From the NCBI GenBank assembly GCA_036505635.1, contig DASXTC010000038.1, positions 1-64,000 of the forward strand: 64,000 bases of DNA, read 5' to 3'. Shown in pieces: positions 40,963 through 51,074 of this stretch. The position numbers and the translations under genes are program-made. This DNA is from DASXTC01 sp036505635 (GTDB lineage: Bacteria; Acidobacteriota; Polarisedimenticolia; JACPZX01; DASXTC01). Positions within the stretch are counted from its first letter, which is position 1. Every line of letters begins with the position of its first letter. A model generated the notes under the pieces. The model had not been told where the DNA came from, ran no database searches, and worked only from the letters and a program-made list of their open reading frames with translations.

Positions 40963-41940
40963 ATGAAGCCTCGTCTATTTCCGCTCTGGGCCTTGGTTCT
41001 CATCGGGTTGGCCGCGTGCGAAGGCCGCGCCGGCCGCGACCCCGTCTATTCAGGCACCGTGGAGGCGGTCGAGGTCAACGTCGCGCCCGAAGTCTCCGGC
41101 AAGCTCCTCTCCCGCCCCGTCGATCAGGGGGATACCGTCGAGCCGGGCACGCCGGTCGCGACGATCGATCCGGAGCCGTACCGCCTGGCCCTCGCGGAGA
41201 CGGAGGCGGCCCGCGACGAGGCCAGCGCCAGGCTCGCCCTCCTGACCGCGGGGTACCGGAGCGAGGAGGTGGAGGCCGCCGCGCGCGAGATGGACGAAGC
41301 CGGCGCCCAGCTCACGCAGGCGGAGGCCCGCATCGGCCGGATCGAGGACCTCGTGGCCAAACAGATCGCCACGCCCGACGATCTGGACCTGGCGCGGCGC
41401 GATCGGGACGCCGCCAGGGCGCGCCTGGCCGGGGCGAAGCAGCGCCACGCGCTTCTGGCCCGCGGATATCGTCGCGAGGAGATCGCTGCGGCGCGGGCCG
41501 AGGTCGCGCGTCTGGAGGCGTTGCGCGATCAGCGCGCGCTCGATCTGACGCGCACCACGGTGAGATCTCCCCTCGCGGGGACAGTGACCGAGAAGCTGAT
41601 GGAGGTCGGCGAGTACGCCAGGCCGGGCTCTCCGATCGTGGCGGTGGCCGACCTGACCAACCTCTACACGTGGGTCTACCTCAGCGAGGTCGAGCTGGGC
41701 GGTGTGCGTCTCGGCGAGGAGGTCGCGGTCAGGATCGACTCGTACCCCGGCCGCGATTTTCGCGGCGTGGTGGTCTACATCTCCACGCAGGCCCAGTTCA
41801 CTCCCAAGAACGTCCAGACCGTCGAGGATCGCGTGCAGCTCGTCTTCGGGGTCAAGGTGGCGGTGAAGAGCCCGGCCGGCGAGCTGAAGGTCGGCATCCC
41901 CGCCGACGTGGTGCTGGCCCGCCGCCCCTCCTCCCCATGA
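40963..41940 (+). CDS. HlyD-family periplasmic adaptor (lipoprotein) of an ABC exporter
   Basis: The 325-aa product has a lipoprotein signal (LAAC, Cys19). A barrel-sandwich segment (VAPEVSGKLLSRPVDQGDTVEPGTPVATID) flanks a long coiled-coil hairpin (about 65-190, Glu/Ala/Arg-rich heptads), and a second lipoyl-like half reads VRSPLAGTVTEKLMEVGEYARPG. This is the YbhG/MacA-like membrane-fusion architecture. The TGA overlaps the ATG of the ABC ATPase, and all four genes 40963-45132 are overlapped, giving one operon for an exporter of drugs or other small molecules. The substrate is unknown. Confidence 0.93.
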   Translation: MKPRLFPLWALVLIGLAACEGRAGRDPVYSGTVEAVEVNVAPEVSGKLLSRPVDQGDTVEPGTPVATIDPEPYRLALAETEAARDEASARLALLTAGYRSEEVEAAAREMDEAGAQLTQAEARIGRIEDLVAKQIATPDDLDLARRDRDAARARLAGAKQRHALLARGYRREEIAAARAEVARLEALRDQRALDLTRTTVRSPLAGTVTEKLMEVGEYARPGSPIVAVADLTNLYTWVYLSEVELGGVRLGEEVAVRIDSYPGRDFRGVVVYISTQAQFTPKNVQTVEDRVQLVFGVKVAVKSPAGELKVGIPADVVLARRPSSP

Positions 41941-42869
41941 CCTCCGCCGCTCCGGGGATTGTCGCGGAGAAGCTCTCGAAGCGCTTCGGAACTCTCCTTG
42001 CCGTCGCGGACCTTGACCTGACCGTCGCCAGCGGGGAGATCTTCGGTTTCCTGGGCCCCAACGGCGCCGGCAAGACCACGGTGGTCCGCATGCTGTGCGG
42101 GCTCCTGGCCCCCACCGCCGGGCGCGCCACAGTGGCCGGCTTCGACGTGGTGCGCGAGGTCCGGCGTCTCAAGGAATCGATCGGCTACATGTCCCAGAAG
42201 TTCGGCCTCTACGCCGACCTGACGGTGAGGGAGAACATCGAATTCTTCGGTGGAGTCTATCTCGAGGACAGGCGCCAGGCGCGGGAGCGAACCGAGGAGG
42301 TCCTTTCGGAGATGGGGCTCGAGTCCCGAGCGTCCCAGCTCGCCGGCCAGCTCAGCGGGGGGTGGAAGCAGCGCCTCGCGATGGCCACCGCCATCGTCCA
42401 CCGCCCCGCGATGCTCTTTCTCGACGAGCCCACCGCCGGAGTGGACCCGGTCTCGCGCCGCGAGATCTGGGACTTCGTCTACGGGATGCAGGGCCGCGGG
42501 ATCACCCTCTTCGTGACGACCCACTACATGGAGGAGGCGGAGCGGTGCAACCGGATAGGCTTCATCCATTCGGGAAGGCTGGTGGCCCTCGGCACGCCGG
42601 CCGAGCTCAAGGCAAGCCGGATGGAGGCGCAGGTCCTGAGCCTGTCGGGCCCCGATCTCTACGGGATCTACCGGGCGCTGAAGGGGACCGATCTGGTGCT
42701 CGACGTGAATCTGTACGGCAACGACCTGCACGCGGTGGTGGCTGACGCGGATGAAGCCCTGCCTCGGATCGAGGCCAGGGTGAAGGAATCCGGCCTGCTG
42801 CTGAGCGGCGCGCGGACCATTCCACCCTCCATCGAGGATGTCTTCGTGAGGCTGACGCGGAGAAGCTGA
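41937..42869 (+). CDS. ABC transporter ATP-binding protein (YbhF/CcmA-like)
   Basis: The 310-aa ATPase has Walker A GPNGAGKTT (40-48), Q-loop SIGYMSQKFGLY, signature LSGGWKQRLAMA, Walker B MLFLDEPT and switch His in TTHYMEEAERC. A C-terminal regulatory segment of about 70 residues is typical of the DrrA/CcmA group that serves ABC-2 type permeases. ATGA overlap with the adaptor gene and one-base overlap with the first permease fix it as a subunit of the same exporter. Confidence 0.96.
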   Translation: MTSAAPGIVAEKLSKRFGTLLAVADLDLTVASGEIFGFLGPNGAGKTTVVRMLCGLLAPTAGRATVAGFDVVREVRRLKESIGYMSQKFGLYADLTVRENIEFFGGVYLEDRRQARERTEEVLSEMGLESRASQLAGQLSGGWKQRLAMATAIVHRPAMLFLDEPTAGVDPVSRREIWDFVYGMQGRGITLFVTTHYMEEAERCNRIGFIHSGRLVALGTPAELKASRMEAQVLSLSGPDLYGIYRALKGTDLVLDVNLYGNDLHAVVADADEALPRIEARVKESGLLLSGARTIPPSIEDVFVRLTRRS

Positions 42870-44002
42870 TGCACCGGCTGCGCGCCCTGCTCCTCAAGGA
42901 GTTGCGCCAGATGCGACGCGAGCCCCGGACGGTCGTCCTGAGCTTTGTCGTCCCGGTCGTCCTGCTCCTCCTGTTCGGCTACGCGGTCTCCTTCGATATC
43001 CGCGAGATCCGCGTCGCCGTCTGGGACCGGGACGGCTCGGCGACGAGTCGCGAGCTGCTGCGGGCCTTCTTCTCCTCGGGTTATTTCCGGGAGGTGGAGA
43101 GGGTCTCGAGCGCGGGTGACGCGGAGCGGGCGCTCGACTCCGGACGCGCCGTGGCGGTCGTCGTGATTCCGAGAGGGTTCCATCGCGACGTGGAGCGGGC
43201 GGTCCCGGCGGAGATCCAGATCCTGCTCGACGGAAGCGATTCGGCCACCACGAGCGTGATCCAGGGACACGCGCGCAGGATCGTGCAGACCTTCACGGCG
43301 GAGATCCTGACGGTGCGTCTGCGCGAGACCGGCGTGGAGGGCGCCGGAGATCTGCTGCCGATCGATTTCGAGCCCCGGGTCCTCTACAACCCGGAGCTCA
43401 AGAGCCGCAACTTCATGGTGCCGGGGCTGATCGGCGTCCTGCTCACGATGCTCGGGGTCATCCAGACGTCGCTGGCGATCGCCAAGGAGAAGGAACGCGG
43501 CACGCTCGAGCAGCTTCGCATGACGCCGCTGCGCGCGCCGGAGATCCTGGTCGGCAAGCTGGCGCCCTACGCCCTGGTGGCCTTCGCCAACGCGTGGATC
43601 GCGCTGGGGCTCGGGCGGTTCCTGCTTCACGTGCCCGTCCGGGGATCGCTGCTCCTCTTCACCGCGGGCACCGTCCTGTTCCTGGTCTCGGCGCTGGGGA
43701 TCGGCCTGGTGATCTCCGCCGCCACCGCGACGCAGATGGGGGCCCAATCGGCGGCCTTCCTGGCCGCGATGCTGCCGGTCTTCTACCTGTCCGACTACAT
43801 GTTTCCGATCCGCAACATGCCGGGCTGGCTGCAGGCGGTCACCTATCTGCTGCCGGCGCGCTTCTACATCGCCGTGCTGCGGGGCACGCTGCAGAAGGGA
43901 GTGGGATTCGCCGACCTGTCGGGCCCGCTCGCTGCGCTGGCGATCTACGCCGGCGCGATCGGTCTGATAGGGATCCTCGCGATCCGAAGGGCCTTCCGGT
44001 GA
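42869..44002 (+). CDS. ABC-2 type permease, first subunit
   Basis: The 377-aa permease has one N-terminal helix (about 22-41, TVVLSFVVPVVLLLLFGYAV), a large extracytoplasmic domain (about 45-175) and five C-terminal helices, the YhhJ/YbhR layout. LKELRQMRREPRTVVLSF at the start and EKERGTLEQLRMTPLRAPE before the second helix are the usual ABC-2 coupling motifs. It starts within the preceding stop (TGATG) and ends overlapping a GTG (GTGA). Likely forms a heterodimer with the next gene product. Confidence 0.94.
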   Translation: MHRLRALLLKELRQMRREPRTVVLSFVVPVVLLLLFGYAVSFDIREIRVAVWDRDGSATSRELLRAFFSSGYFREVERVSSAGDAERALDSGRAVAVVVIPRGFHRDVERAVPAEIQILLDGSDSATTSVIQGHARRIVQTFTAEILTVRLRETGVEGAGDLLPIDFEPRVLYNPELKSRNFMVPGLIGVLLTMLGVIQTSLAIAKEKERGTLEQLRMTPLRAPEILVGKLAPYALVAFANAWIALGLGRFLLHVPVRGSLLLFTAGTVLFLVSALGIGLVISAATATQMGAQSAAFLAAMLPVFYLSDYMFPIRNMPGWLQAVTYLLPARFYIAVLRGTLQKGVGFADLSGPLAALAIYAGAIGLIGILAIRRAFR

Positions 44003-45132
44003 GCGGGCACCGCGTCGCGCGCCTCATGGTGAAGGAGGTCCTTCAGCTCCGGCGAGACCCGCTCGCCCTGCGTCTCACGTTCGTGGCGCCGATCCTGCAA
44101 CTCGTGTTGCTGGGGTACGCGGCCACGCTCGATGTCCGGCACATCCCGACGGTGATCTGCGACCTGGACCGGTCGACGGCGAGCCGTGAGATGATCCGCG
44201 CGGTGCTGGAGTCGGGGTACTTCCAGGACGTGGGGCGCACCGACCGGATGGCGGAGGTGACCCGGCACCTCGACTCGGGACGGGCGGTGGTGGGGCTGGT
44301 CTTCCCGCCCGATTACGCGGAGCTGCTCGACTCGGCGGGGCGGGCGCCGCTCCAGGCGCTCGTGGATGGGGCCAACAGCTCGGAGGCGACCACGGCTCTT
44401 GGCCACCTGTCCGGGATCGTGATGGACCAGTCGATCCGGCTCGCCGTCCGGCGTCTGCCGCCTCAGGCCTTCTCCGGACGAATCGGCCCTCCCGTGGAAG
44501 CCCAGATGCGGATCCGGTACAACGAGTCGCTCGAGAGCAGCCACTTCATGATCCCGGGAGTGGCGGGTCTCATCATGCTCGTCAGCACGTTGCTGCTCAT
44601 GGCGGTGGCCGTCACGCGCGAAAAGGAGATCGGCACGATCGAGCAGATCCTCGTGACGCCCATCCGCCCGGCGGAGTTCCTCCTCGGGAAGATGATCCCC
44701 TACTCGATCCTGGGGATGATCAATGTCGGAGTCGTGCTGGCGGCCGCGCGTCTATGGTTCGGCGTGCCGGTACGCGGGAGCGTGATCCTGTTGTTCTCGC
44801 TGGCGGCCGTATTCCTTCTCACCACGCTGGGGACGGGGCTCTTCGTGGCGACCACCGCCCAGACCCAGCAGCAGGCGATGCTGCTCGCCATGGCCTTCGT
44901 CACGCCCAACATGCTGCTGTCCGGGTTTCTCTTCCCCATCGAGAACATGCCGGAGGCCATCCAGTGGCTGACGTGGCTCATGCCGATGCGCTACTTCCTC
45001 ACGATCATCCGGGGCATCATGCTCAAGGGGGTCGGGCTCGAGACGCTGTGGCCACAGGTCCTGGCGCTGGCCGGGTTCGGTCTGGCCATTTTTCTGGCGA
45101 GCCTGGCGCGCTTCAAGACGCGGCTGGCGTGA
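43999..45132 (+). CDS. ABC-2 type permease, second subunit
   Basis: The GTG at 43999 overlaps the previous stop; the product is 377 aa, the same length as its partner. It has the same plan: LMVKEVLQLRRDPLALRLTF, a helix, a periplasmic domain and five helices, with EKEIGTIEQILVTPIRPAE as coupling motif. The two permeases are clear paralogues from gene duplication. The operon ends here; the next gene has its own promoter-like sequence. Confidence 0.94.
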   Translation: MSGHRVARLMVKEVLQLRRDPLALRLTFVAPILQLVLLGYAATLDVRHIPTVICDLDRSTASREMIRAVLESGYFQDVGRTDRMAEVTRHLDSGRAVVGLVFPPDYAELLDSAGRAPLQALVDGANSSEATTALGHLSGIVMDQSIRLAVRRLPPQAFSGRIGPPVEAQMRIRYNESLESSHFMIPGVAGLIMLVSTLLLMAVAVTREKEIGTIEQILVTPIRPAEFLLGKMIPYSILGMINVGVVLAAARLWFGVPVRGSVILLFSLAAVFLLTTLGTGLFVATTAQTQQQAMLLAMAFVTPNMLLSGFLFPIENMPEAIQWLTWLMPMRYFLTIIRGIMLKGVGLETLWPQVLALAGFGLAIFLASLARFKTRLA

Positions 45133-45149
45133 CGCGGTGCGCCGACAGC

Positions 45150-45177
45150 TTGACCTTTCGAGTCCGGCAGGTAGAAT
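45150..45177 (+). promoter_or_regulatory. Candidate promoter with downstream palindrome
   Basis: TTGACC (45150-45155), a 16-base spacer and TAGAAT (45172-45177) precede the flavoprotein gene by 130 bp. In the leader, AACCC (45203-45207) and GGGTT (45211-45215) form a short palindrome with a 3-base centre, a possible operator just after the transcription start. Confidence 0.4.
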
Positions 45178-45306
45178 TGACCGGCGTTCTGAACAATTCG
45201 TTAACCCCTTGGGTTCAAAGTGTTTGAATGGGGCGCCTCCGCTCCACGCCGGCCCTGGCGAGCTCCCCCTGGAGGAATTCATCGTGATCGCGCAGGAGAG
45301 CCTGAC

Positions 45307-47544
45307 GTGAAGATCTCCGTCATCGGCGGCGGGCCGGCGGGCCTCTACTTCGGCATTCTCATGAAAAGGGCCGACCCGTCGTGCGACCTCACCATCCTCG
45401 AGAGGAATCCCGAGGGAGTCACGTGGGGATGGGGCGTGGTCTTCTCCGACGAGACGCTGGAGAACTTCCAGGAGGCGGACGAGCCGACCTACCGGCGTAT
45501 CGCCGAGACCTTCGCGAGGTGGGAATCGATCGAGATCCTGCACCGCGACCGGGTCATCCGGTGCGGCGGGCACGTCTTCTACGGGATCCGCCGCATGCGT
45601 CTGCTGGAGATCCTCCAGACAAGGTGCCGCGAGCTCGGCGTGACGCTGCGGTTCAGCACGGAGGGGGCCGATCCATCGGACTTCGCCGGAGCCGACCTCG
45701 TCGTGGCCGCCGACGGGGTCAACTCGAGGATCCGGTCCGATCGGGCCGACGTGTTCAAGCCGGACATAGAGGTGGGACGCTCCCCCTACATCTGGCTCGC
45801 CACGTCGCGCGTGTTTCCTGCTTTCACCTTCATCATCCGGGAGAACGAGCACGGTCTGTTCCAGGTCCACGCGTACCCGTTCGACGAGGCGGCCAGCACC
45901 TTCATCGTGGAGACCGACGAGGCGACGTGGCGCCGCGCGGGGCTCGATCGCGCCACGGAGGCCGAGAGCGTCGCCTACTGCCAGAGTCTCTTCGCCCCGG
46001 AGCTGGCGGGGCATTCCCTGATGAGCAACAAGTCGACCTGGGGCAGGTTCCGCCGTGTCCGGTGCGGGACGTGGCGGCATGGCAACATCGTCCTGATCGG
46101 CGACGCCGCGCACACCGCGCATTTTTCGATCGGTTCGGGGACCAAGATGGCCATGGAGGACTCGATCGCGCTGGTCGGGGCGCTGAGGGAGGGGACTGGG
46201 ATCCCGAGCGCGCTGGAGGCGTTCGAGGAGGCGCGCCGGATCGACATCCTGAAGCGACAGCGCGCCGCGGAGGTGAGCCAGCGCTGGTTCGAGGGGATCG
46301 CGCGGTACCGGCGCTTCGAGCCGGAGCAGTTCGCGGCCAGCCTGATGACGCGCAGCAAGCGGGTCACTCACGGGAATCTCAGGAAGAGGGATCCGGGATA
46401 CATCGCTGAGCTGGACCGCTGGTTCGCCGACCGCAACGGCTGCGCCGGGGTGGAGCCGCCGCCCCCTCCCATGTTCACGCCGTACCGGCTGCGGCGGATG
46501 GAGCTGGTGAACCGTGTGGTCGTGTCGCCCATGTGCCAGTACTCCGCGTCGGACGGCACGCCCGGCGACTGGCACCTCGTGCACCTGGGAAGCCGCGCCA
46601 TCGGGGGAGCGGGTCTGGTGATCGCGGAGATGACCGACGTCTCCCGTGACGGGAGGATCACCCCGGGCTGCTCCGGCATGTACAAGGACGAGCACGTGGC
46701 TGCCTGGAGGCGGATCGTGGATTTCGTCCACGCGCACTCGAAGGCGAGGATCGCCCTTCAGCTCGCCCACGCCGGCCGGAAGGGTTCCACCAAGCTGATG
46801 TGGGAGGGGATCGACGACCCGCTGCCCGAGGGGAATTGGCCGCTGATCTCGGCCTCGGCGATCCCGTGGTCGCCCGCCAACCAGGTGCCCAGGGCGATGG
46901 AACGCGCCGACATGGACCAGGTGCGCGACGACTTCGCGCGGGCGGCGGAGATGGCGCGGGAGGCCGGCTTCGACATGCTGGAGATCCACTTCGCGCACGG
47001 GTATCTGCTGTCGAGCTTCATCTCCCCGCTGACAAACACCCGCGCCGACGAGTACGGCGGGCCGCTGGAGAACCGGATGCGTTACCCGTTGGAGGTCTTC
47101 GACGCGGTGCGGCGCGTGTGGCCGGTGGATCGCCCGATCTCGGTGAGGATCTCGGCCACCGACTGGGTCGAAGGCGGGTTCGAGCCGGACCACGCGGTCG
47201 AGGCGTCGATCATGCTCAAGGCTCACGGGTGCGACATCATCGACGTGTCATCCGGTATGACGACGCCGCGGGCAGCCCCGGTCTACGGCGCGATGTACCA
47301 GACGCCGTTCGCCGACCGGATTCGCAACGAGGCGGGCATCCCGACGATGGCGCTGGGCAACATCCAGAGCTGGGACCAGGTCAACACCATCATCGTGGCG
47401 GGGCACGCCGACCTGTGCGTCCTGGCGCGGCCCCACCTTTTCGACCCCTACTTCACGCTGCACGCGGCCGCCGATCAGAAGCACGACGACGCGCACTGGC
47501 CCAACCAGTACCTGGCGGCCCGGCCAAGGCGGGGGCGCGCGTGA
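45307..47544 (+). CDS. Two-domain flavoprotein of the 2-aminobenzoyl-CoA monooxygenase/reductase (salicylyl-CoA 5-hydroxylase-like) type
   Basis: The GTG at 45307 (AGGAGAG six bases upstream) gives 745 aa. The N-terminal half (1-385) is an FAD monooxygenase (GGGPAG 7-12, GDAAHTAHF for the flavin ribityl). From Met389 a full old-yellow-enzyme domain follows (MCQYSASDG, HAGRKG, EIHFAHGYLLSSF, RADEYGG). This fusion is known from the 2-aminobenzoyl-CoA monooxygenase/reductase of Aromatoleum, which hydroxylates and dearomatises a CoA-bound aromatic; relatives are annotated as bifunctional salicylyl-CoA 5-hydroxylase. No CoA ligase or ring-cleavage gene is near, so the true substrate is open. Its stop overlaps a kinase start. 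Confidence 0.85.
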   Translation: MKISVIGGGPAGLYFGILMKRADPSCDLTILERNPEGVTWGWGVVFSDETLENFQEADEPTYRRIAETFARWESIEILHRDRVIRCGGHVFYGIRRMRLLEILQTRCRELGVTLRFSTEGADPSDFAGADLVVAADGVNSRIRSDRADVFKPDIEVGRSPYIWLATSRVFPAFTFIIRENEHGLFQVHAYPFDEAASTFIVETDEATWRRAGLDRATEAESVAYCQSLFAPELAGHSLMSNKSTWGRFRRVRCGTWRHGNIVLIGDAAHTAHFSIGSGTKMAMEDSIALVGALREGTGIPSALEAFEEARRIDILKRQRAAEVSQRWFEGIARYRRFEPEQFAASLMTRSKRVTHGNLRKRDPGYIAELDRWFADRNGCAGVEPPPPPMFTPYRLRRMELVNRVVVSPMCQYSASDGTPGDWHLVHLGSRAIGGAGLVIAEMTDVSRDGRITPGCSGMYKDEHVAAWRRIVDFVHAHSKARIALQLAHAGRKGSTKLMWEGIDDPLPEGNWPLISASAIPWSPANQVPRAMERADMDQVRDDFARAAEMAREAGFDMLEIHFAHGYLLSSFISPLTNTRADEYGGPLENRMRYPLEVFDAVRRVWPVDRPISVRISATDWVEGGFEPDHAVEASIMLKAHGCDIIDVSSGMTTPRAAPVYGAMYQTPFADRIRNEAGIPTMALGNIQSWDQVNTIIVAGHADLCVLARPHLFDPYFTLHAAADQKHDDAHWPNQYLAARPRRGRA

Positions 47545-50246
47545 CCACCTGCGCCTCGTGCAGCAACGAGGTGCCGGAAGCGAGCCGCTTCTGTCTGTCG
47601 TGCGGCGCCTCGCTCGACTCCTCGGCCATCCCGACGCTCCTGGATTATTCGCGCCCGCCACCGTCCGGTTCGCATTCCACCGGTGACGATCCCGAGCGCG
47701 TCCGCCTCGAGCCGGGTGTCGTGCTGGGGGGGCGCTACCGCATCCTCGGACCGCTCGGACGGGGAGGGATGGGCGAAGTCTTCCACGCGGACGACCTGAA
47801 GCTTGGCCAGCAGGTCGCGCTCAAGTTCCTGCCGGCCCTCTTCGCCACCGACCCGGGCCGCGTCGCCCGGTTCCACGGCGAGGTGCGACTGGCCCGGCAG
47901 GTCTCCCATCCGAACGTCTGCCGCGTCTACGACATCGGGGAGGCCGACGGGCACCACTACATCTCGATGGAGTACGTCGACGGAGAGGACCTCTCCTCAC
48001 TGCTCAGGAGGATCGGACGGCTCCCCGGCGACAAGGCGGTCGAGCTCGCGCGACAGTTGTGCGCCGGGCTGGCCGCCGCCCACGAGAGGGGAGTGCTCCA
48101 CCGGGACCTGAAACCGGCCAACGTCATGATCGACGGGCGGGGGAGGGTGCGGATCACCGACTTCGGGCTGGCGGCGCTCGCGGTCGACCTGAAGGGCGCT
48201 GGCGCGCGGGAGGGGACCCCCTACTACATGGCCCCCGAGCAGCTCGCGGGCAAGACGATCTCGATCCGCAGCGACCTCTACTCGCTGGGGCTGGTGCTGT
48301 ACGAGATGCTGACGGGGCGTCCTCCCTTCAAGGCCGACACGATGGCCGAGATGTCGAGGATACGCGAGAAGTCGACCCCCGCCACGCCCAGCAGCATCGT
48401 TTTCGACCTCGACCCGGCCCTGGAGCGCGTGATCCTGCGGTGTCTCGAGCACGACCCCGCCGCCCGGCCCGCCTCGGCGCTCGCGGTGGCCGCGGCCCTG
48501 CCCGGGGCCGACCCGCTGGCGGCGGCTCTGGCCGCGGGCGAGACCCCCTCCCCTGAGATGGTGGCGGCGGCCGGCGACGTGGGGGGGATCCAGCCCGCCA
48601 TGGGGCTGGCGTGCCTGGCCGTCCTGTCGGCGGGATGCTTCGCTCTGGCGGCGCTCGGGCCCGCCATGCTTCTGCCCGGGCGGGTGCCCCTCGTCTCTCC
48701 GCCCCAGGTGCTCGAGGCCAGGGCGCGGGAGGTGATCGGCCGGCTCGGCTACACCGAGCAGCCGGCCGACGCCGCCGGTTCGTTCTCCGTCGACGACGAG
48801 GCGCTCCTCTTCATCGAACGAAACGACGCGTCCTTCGATCGATGGGAGAGGATCCGCGGCGGTCGTCCGGCGGTCATGCAGTACTGGTACCGGCAGAGCC
48901 CTCGCTCCCTGGAGCCGACCGACTTCTTCGGGCATCTCATCGGCAGCATCATCGTGGACCCGACCGACCCGCCCCCGGTGATCTCCGGGATGGTGGGAGT
49001 CCGGCTCGACTCGCAGGGACGTCTCATCGAGCTGAGCGCGGTGCCGCCGCAGGTGGACAAGGTTCAGGGAGCCTCACCGGAGCCCGACTGGCAGAAGCTG
49101 TTAGCCGAGTCCGGCCTCGATCTCTCCATGTACAGGCCGGCGGAGTCCGAGTGGCTGCCTCCCGTCTATTCCGATGCGCGGAGCGGATGGGTGAGGAGGG
49201 ACGCGGACCGGAGGGACCTCCCGGATCGCGTGGAGGCCGCGGCCTACCGCGGCCGGCCCGTCTACTTCCAGATGATCTGGCCGTGGACCCGGCCGGCCCG
49301 GATGCTCCCTTACCACCAGACGCGGGGCGAGGTCGCGAGCCGGACCGTTCTCGTCATCATCTTCCTGGCGGTCCTCGTGGGGGGAGTGCTGGTGGCGCGG
49401 CACAACCTTCGCCTCGGACGGGGGGACAGGCGCGGCGCCGTCAGGCTGGCGCTCTTCGTGATGGCCGTGCTGATGGCCATCTGGCTCCTGAGGACGAGCC
49501 ACGTGGCGACTTTCTACGAGCTGGGCCTCTTCATCATGGGGATCAGCGGCGCCCTGTTCGGTGGGGGGCTCGTCTGGCTCCTCTACATCGCGCTGGAGCC
49601 ATACGTGAGAAGACGCTGGCCCCTCATCCTCATCTCGTGGAGCCGGCTCCTGGCCGGGCGCCTGCGGGATCCCCTGGTCGGCCGCGACCTCCTGCTCGGC
49701 TCGTTGTTCGGGGTGGGCGTGCAGGTCTTCGTCATCCTCGTCCGATTCTCGACCTGGGCCATGGGCTTGGCCCCCATCGGGCCGATACCGACGCCGGTGA
49801 GCGCGCTGATGGGTGTGCAGTTCGCGGCGGCGGACTTCCTGCTGCGGCTGACGCTCTTCCTGTTCGCGTCGATGGCGCTCCTGTTTCTCTTCTTCCTGCT
49901 GCGGCTCGCCGTGAGGAAGGAATGGCTCGTGGGGCTGATCATCGTCCTCATCTTCGGCGTCAATTCGGCGGCGGTCAGCAACCTTCCGGCGGTCGGGTTC
50001 GTCCTTTCAGCGGGCGTCTGGACCTCGCTCCTGCTGATTCTGACGCGGCGGGGGCTGCTGGCGCTGGTGGTTGCGTTCTTCGTGTGTTCCCTGGCGCAGG
50101 CGTTCCTGCTGACCCTCGACCCGACGGCCTGGTACGCCGGGACCACCTGGCTGGCGATCGCGGTGATCGTGGCGCTTTCAGGGTACGGCTTGAAGGTGGC
50201 GCTGGCGGGCCGGCCGGTCTTCGGGGCGATAGGTCTGGACGAGTAG
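47541..50246 (+). CDS. Ser/Thr protein kinase with zinc ribbon and multi-pass membrane C-terminus
   Basis: The GTG at 47541 overlaps the flavoprotein stop (GTGA); 901 aa. A zinc ribbon (Cys4, Cys7, Cys18, Cys21) opens the chain. A Hanks kinase fills about 57-325 (LGRGGMGEVF, VALKFLP, HRDLKPANV, DFGLAAL, GTPYYMAPEQ). One helix follows at about 355-378, then an extracytoplasmic domain (about 380-590) and roughly ten C-terminal helices. All kinase residues are present. This build is common in acidobacterial-type genomes, with unknown ligands. The overlap with the catabolic flavoprotein suggests coexpression; the FHA gene of the facing operon is a candidate phospho-reader. Confidence 0.92.
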   Translation: MTTCASCSNEVPEASRFCLSCGASLDSSAIPTLLDYSRPPPSGSHSTGDDPERVRLEPGVVLGGRYRILGPLGRGGMGEVFHADDLKLGQQVALKFLPALFATDPGRVARFHGEVRLARQVSHPNVCRVYDIGEADGHHYISMEYVDGEDLSSLLRRIGRLPGDKAVELARQLCAGLAAAHERGVLHRDLKPANVMIDGRGRVRITDFGLAALAVDLKGAGAREGTPYYMAPEQLAGKTISIRSDLYSLGLVLYEMLTGRPPFKADTMAEMSRIREKSTPATPSSIVFDLDPALERVILRCLEHDPAARPASALAVAAALPGADPLAAALAAGETPSPEMVAAAGDVGGIQPAMGLACLAVLSAGCFALAALGPAMLLPGRVPLVSPPQVLEARAREVIGRLGYTEQPADAAGSFSVDDEALLFIERNDASFDRWERIRGGRPAVMQYWYRQSPRSLEPTDFFGHLIGSIIVDPTDPPPVISGMVGVRLDSQGRLIELSAVPPQVDKVQGASPEPDWQKLLAESGLDLSMYRPAESEWLPPVYSDARSGWVRRDADRRDLPDRVEAAAYRGRPVYFQMIWPWTRPARMLPYHQTRGEVASRTVLVIIFLAVLVGGVLVARHNLRLGRGDRRGAVRLALFVMAVLMAIWLLRTSHVATFYELGLFIMGISGALFGGGLVWLLYIALEPYVRRRWPLILISWSRLLAGRLRDPLVGRDLLLGSLFGVGVQVFVILVRFSTWAMGLAPIGPIPTPVSALMGVQFAAADFLLRLTLFLFASMALLFLFFLLRLAVRKEWLVGLIIVLIFGVNSAAVSNLPAVGFVLSAGVWTSLLLILTRRGLLALVVAFFVCSLAQAFLLTLDPTAWYAGTTWLAIAVIVALSGYGLKVALAGRPVFGAIGLDE

Positions 50247-50268
50247 GGACCTGCGAGGAGGCAGAGCT

Positions 50269-51074
50269 TCACTGCTCCAGAACGTACTCCTTCTCCGTGA
50301 AGGTCCACGCGCCCAGGGCAAGCAGCCCGGCCGCGGTCGCCAGGAGGACGATGACGGCCGTGGCTGGCGCGGTGGGCGATTCGAAGAAGCCGAGCACACC
50401 GCGCTCCCCCGCGGGGTGGGGCAGGAGCGCCAGAATGTAGTGCTTGATGGTGAGCTTGCTGAGGTAGCCCGGGATGAAGGTGACGAGTGTCTCCCACACG
50501 ATCGAGAAGCCGAGCCCCACCAGCACCGGACGCTTGAAAACCGCGCCGAGCAGCGCATAGAGCGACCCGTACGTGAGGATCTCCAGCTCGAGTACGGCGA
50601 GGTCCTTGGCGAGGATGACCAGGTGCCCGGCGGCCTCTCCCGGGGGGTCGCTCGTCATCGCGATGAGGAAGCAGAGCGCGGCCGAGGGGATGAGGAGCAG
50701 AGAGGCGACCACGAGGTAGGCGAGGTACTTGCCCACGTAGATCGTCGCCTTGGGCACCGGCCGCATGAAGAGATAGGTGATCGTCTTCTCGTCGATCTCT
50801 TCGGACACCAGCGAGGTCGCGTAGAAAAGCGTCACGACCACCGCCAGCACGTAGACGTAGAAGTTCACCATGATGAAGGAGATCAGGCTGAAGCCGGTCA
50901 GCCCCGATGGCCCCTGCCGGCTCATGATCAACAGGGCGCCGGCCGCCGCCAGCAACAGCGGCAGGAAGCAGATCACGGCGAATACCATCGTGCGCCGGCT
51001 CCTGAGAAGCACGGTCAGCGAGAGCCGGAAGATTGCATTGAGTGGACTCATGCGCGAGCGCCCATCATCATCGG

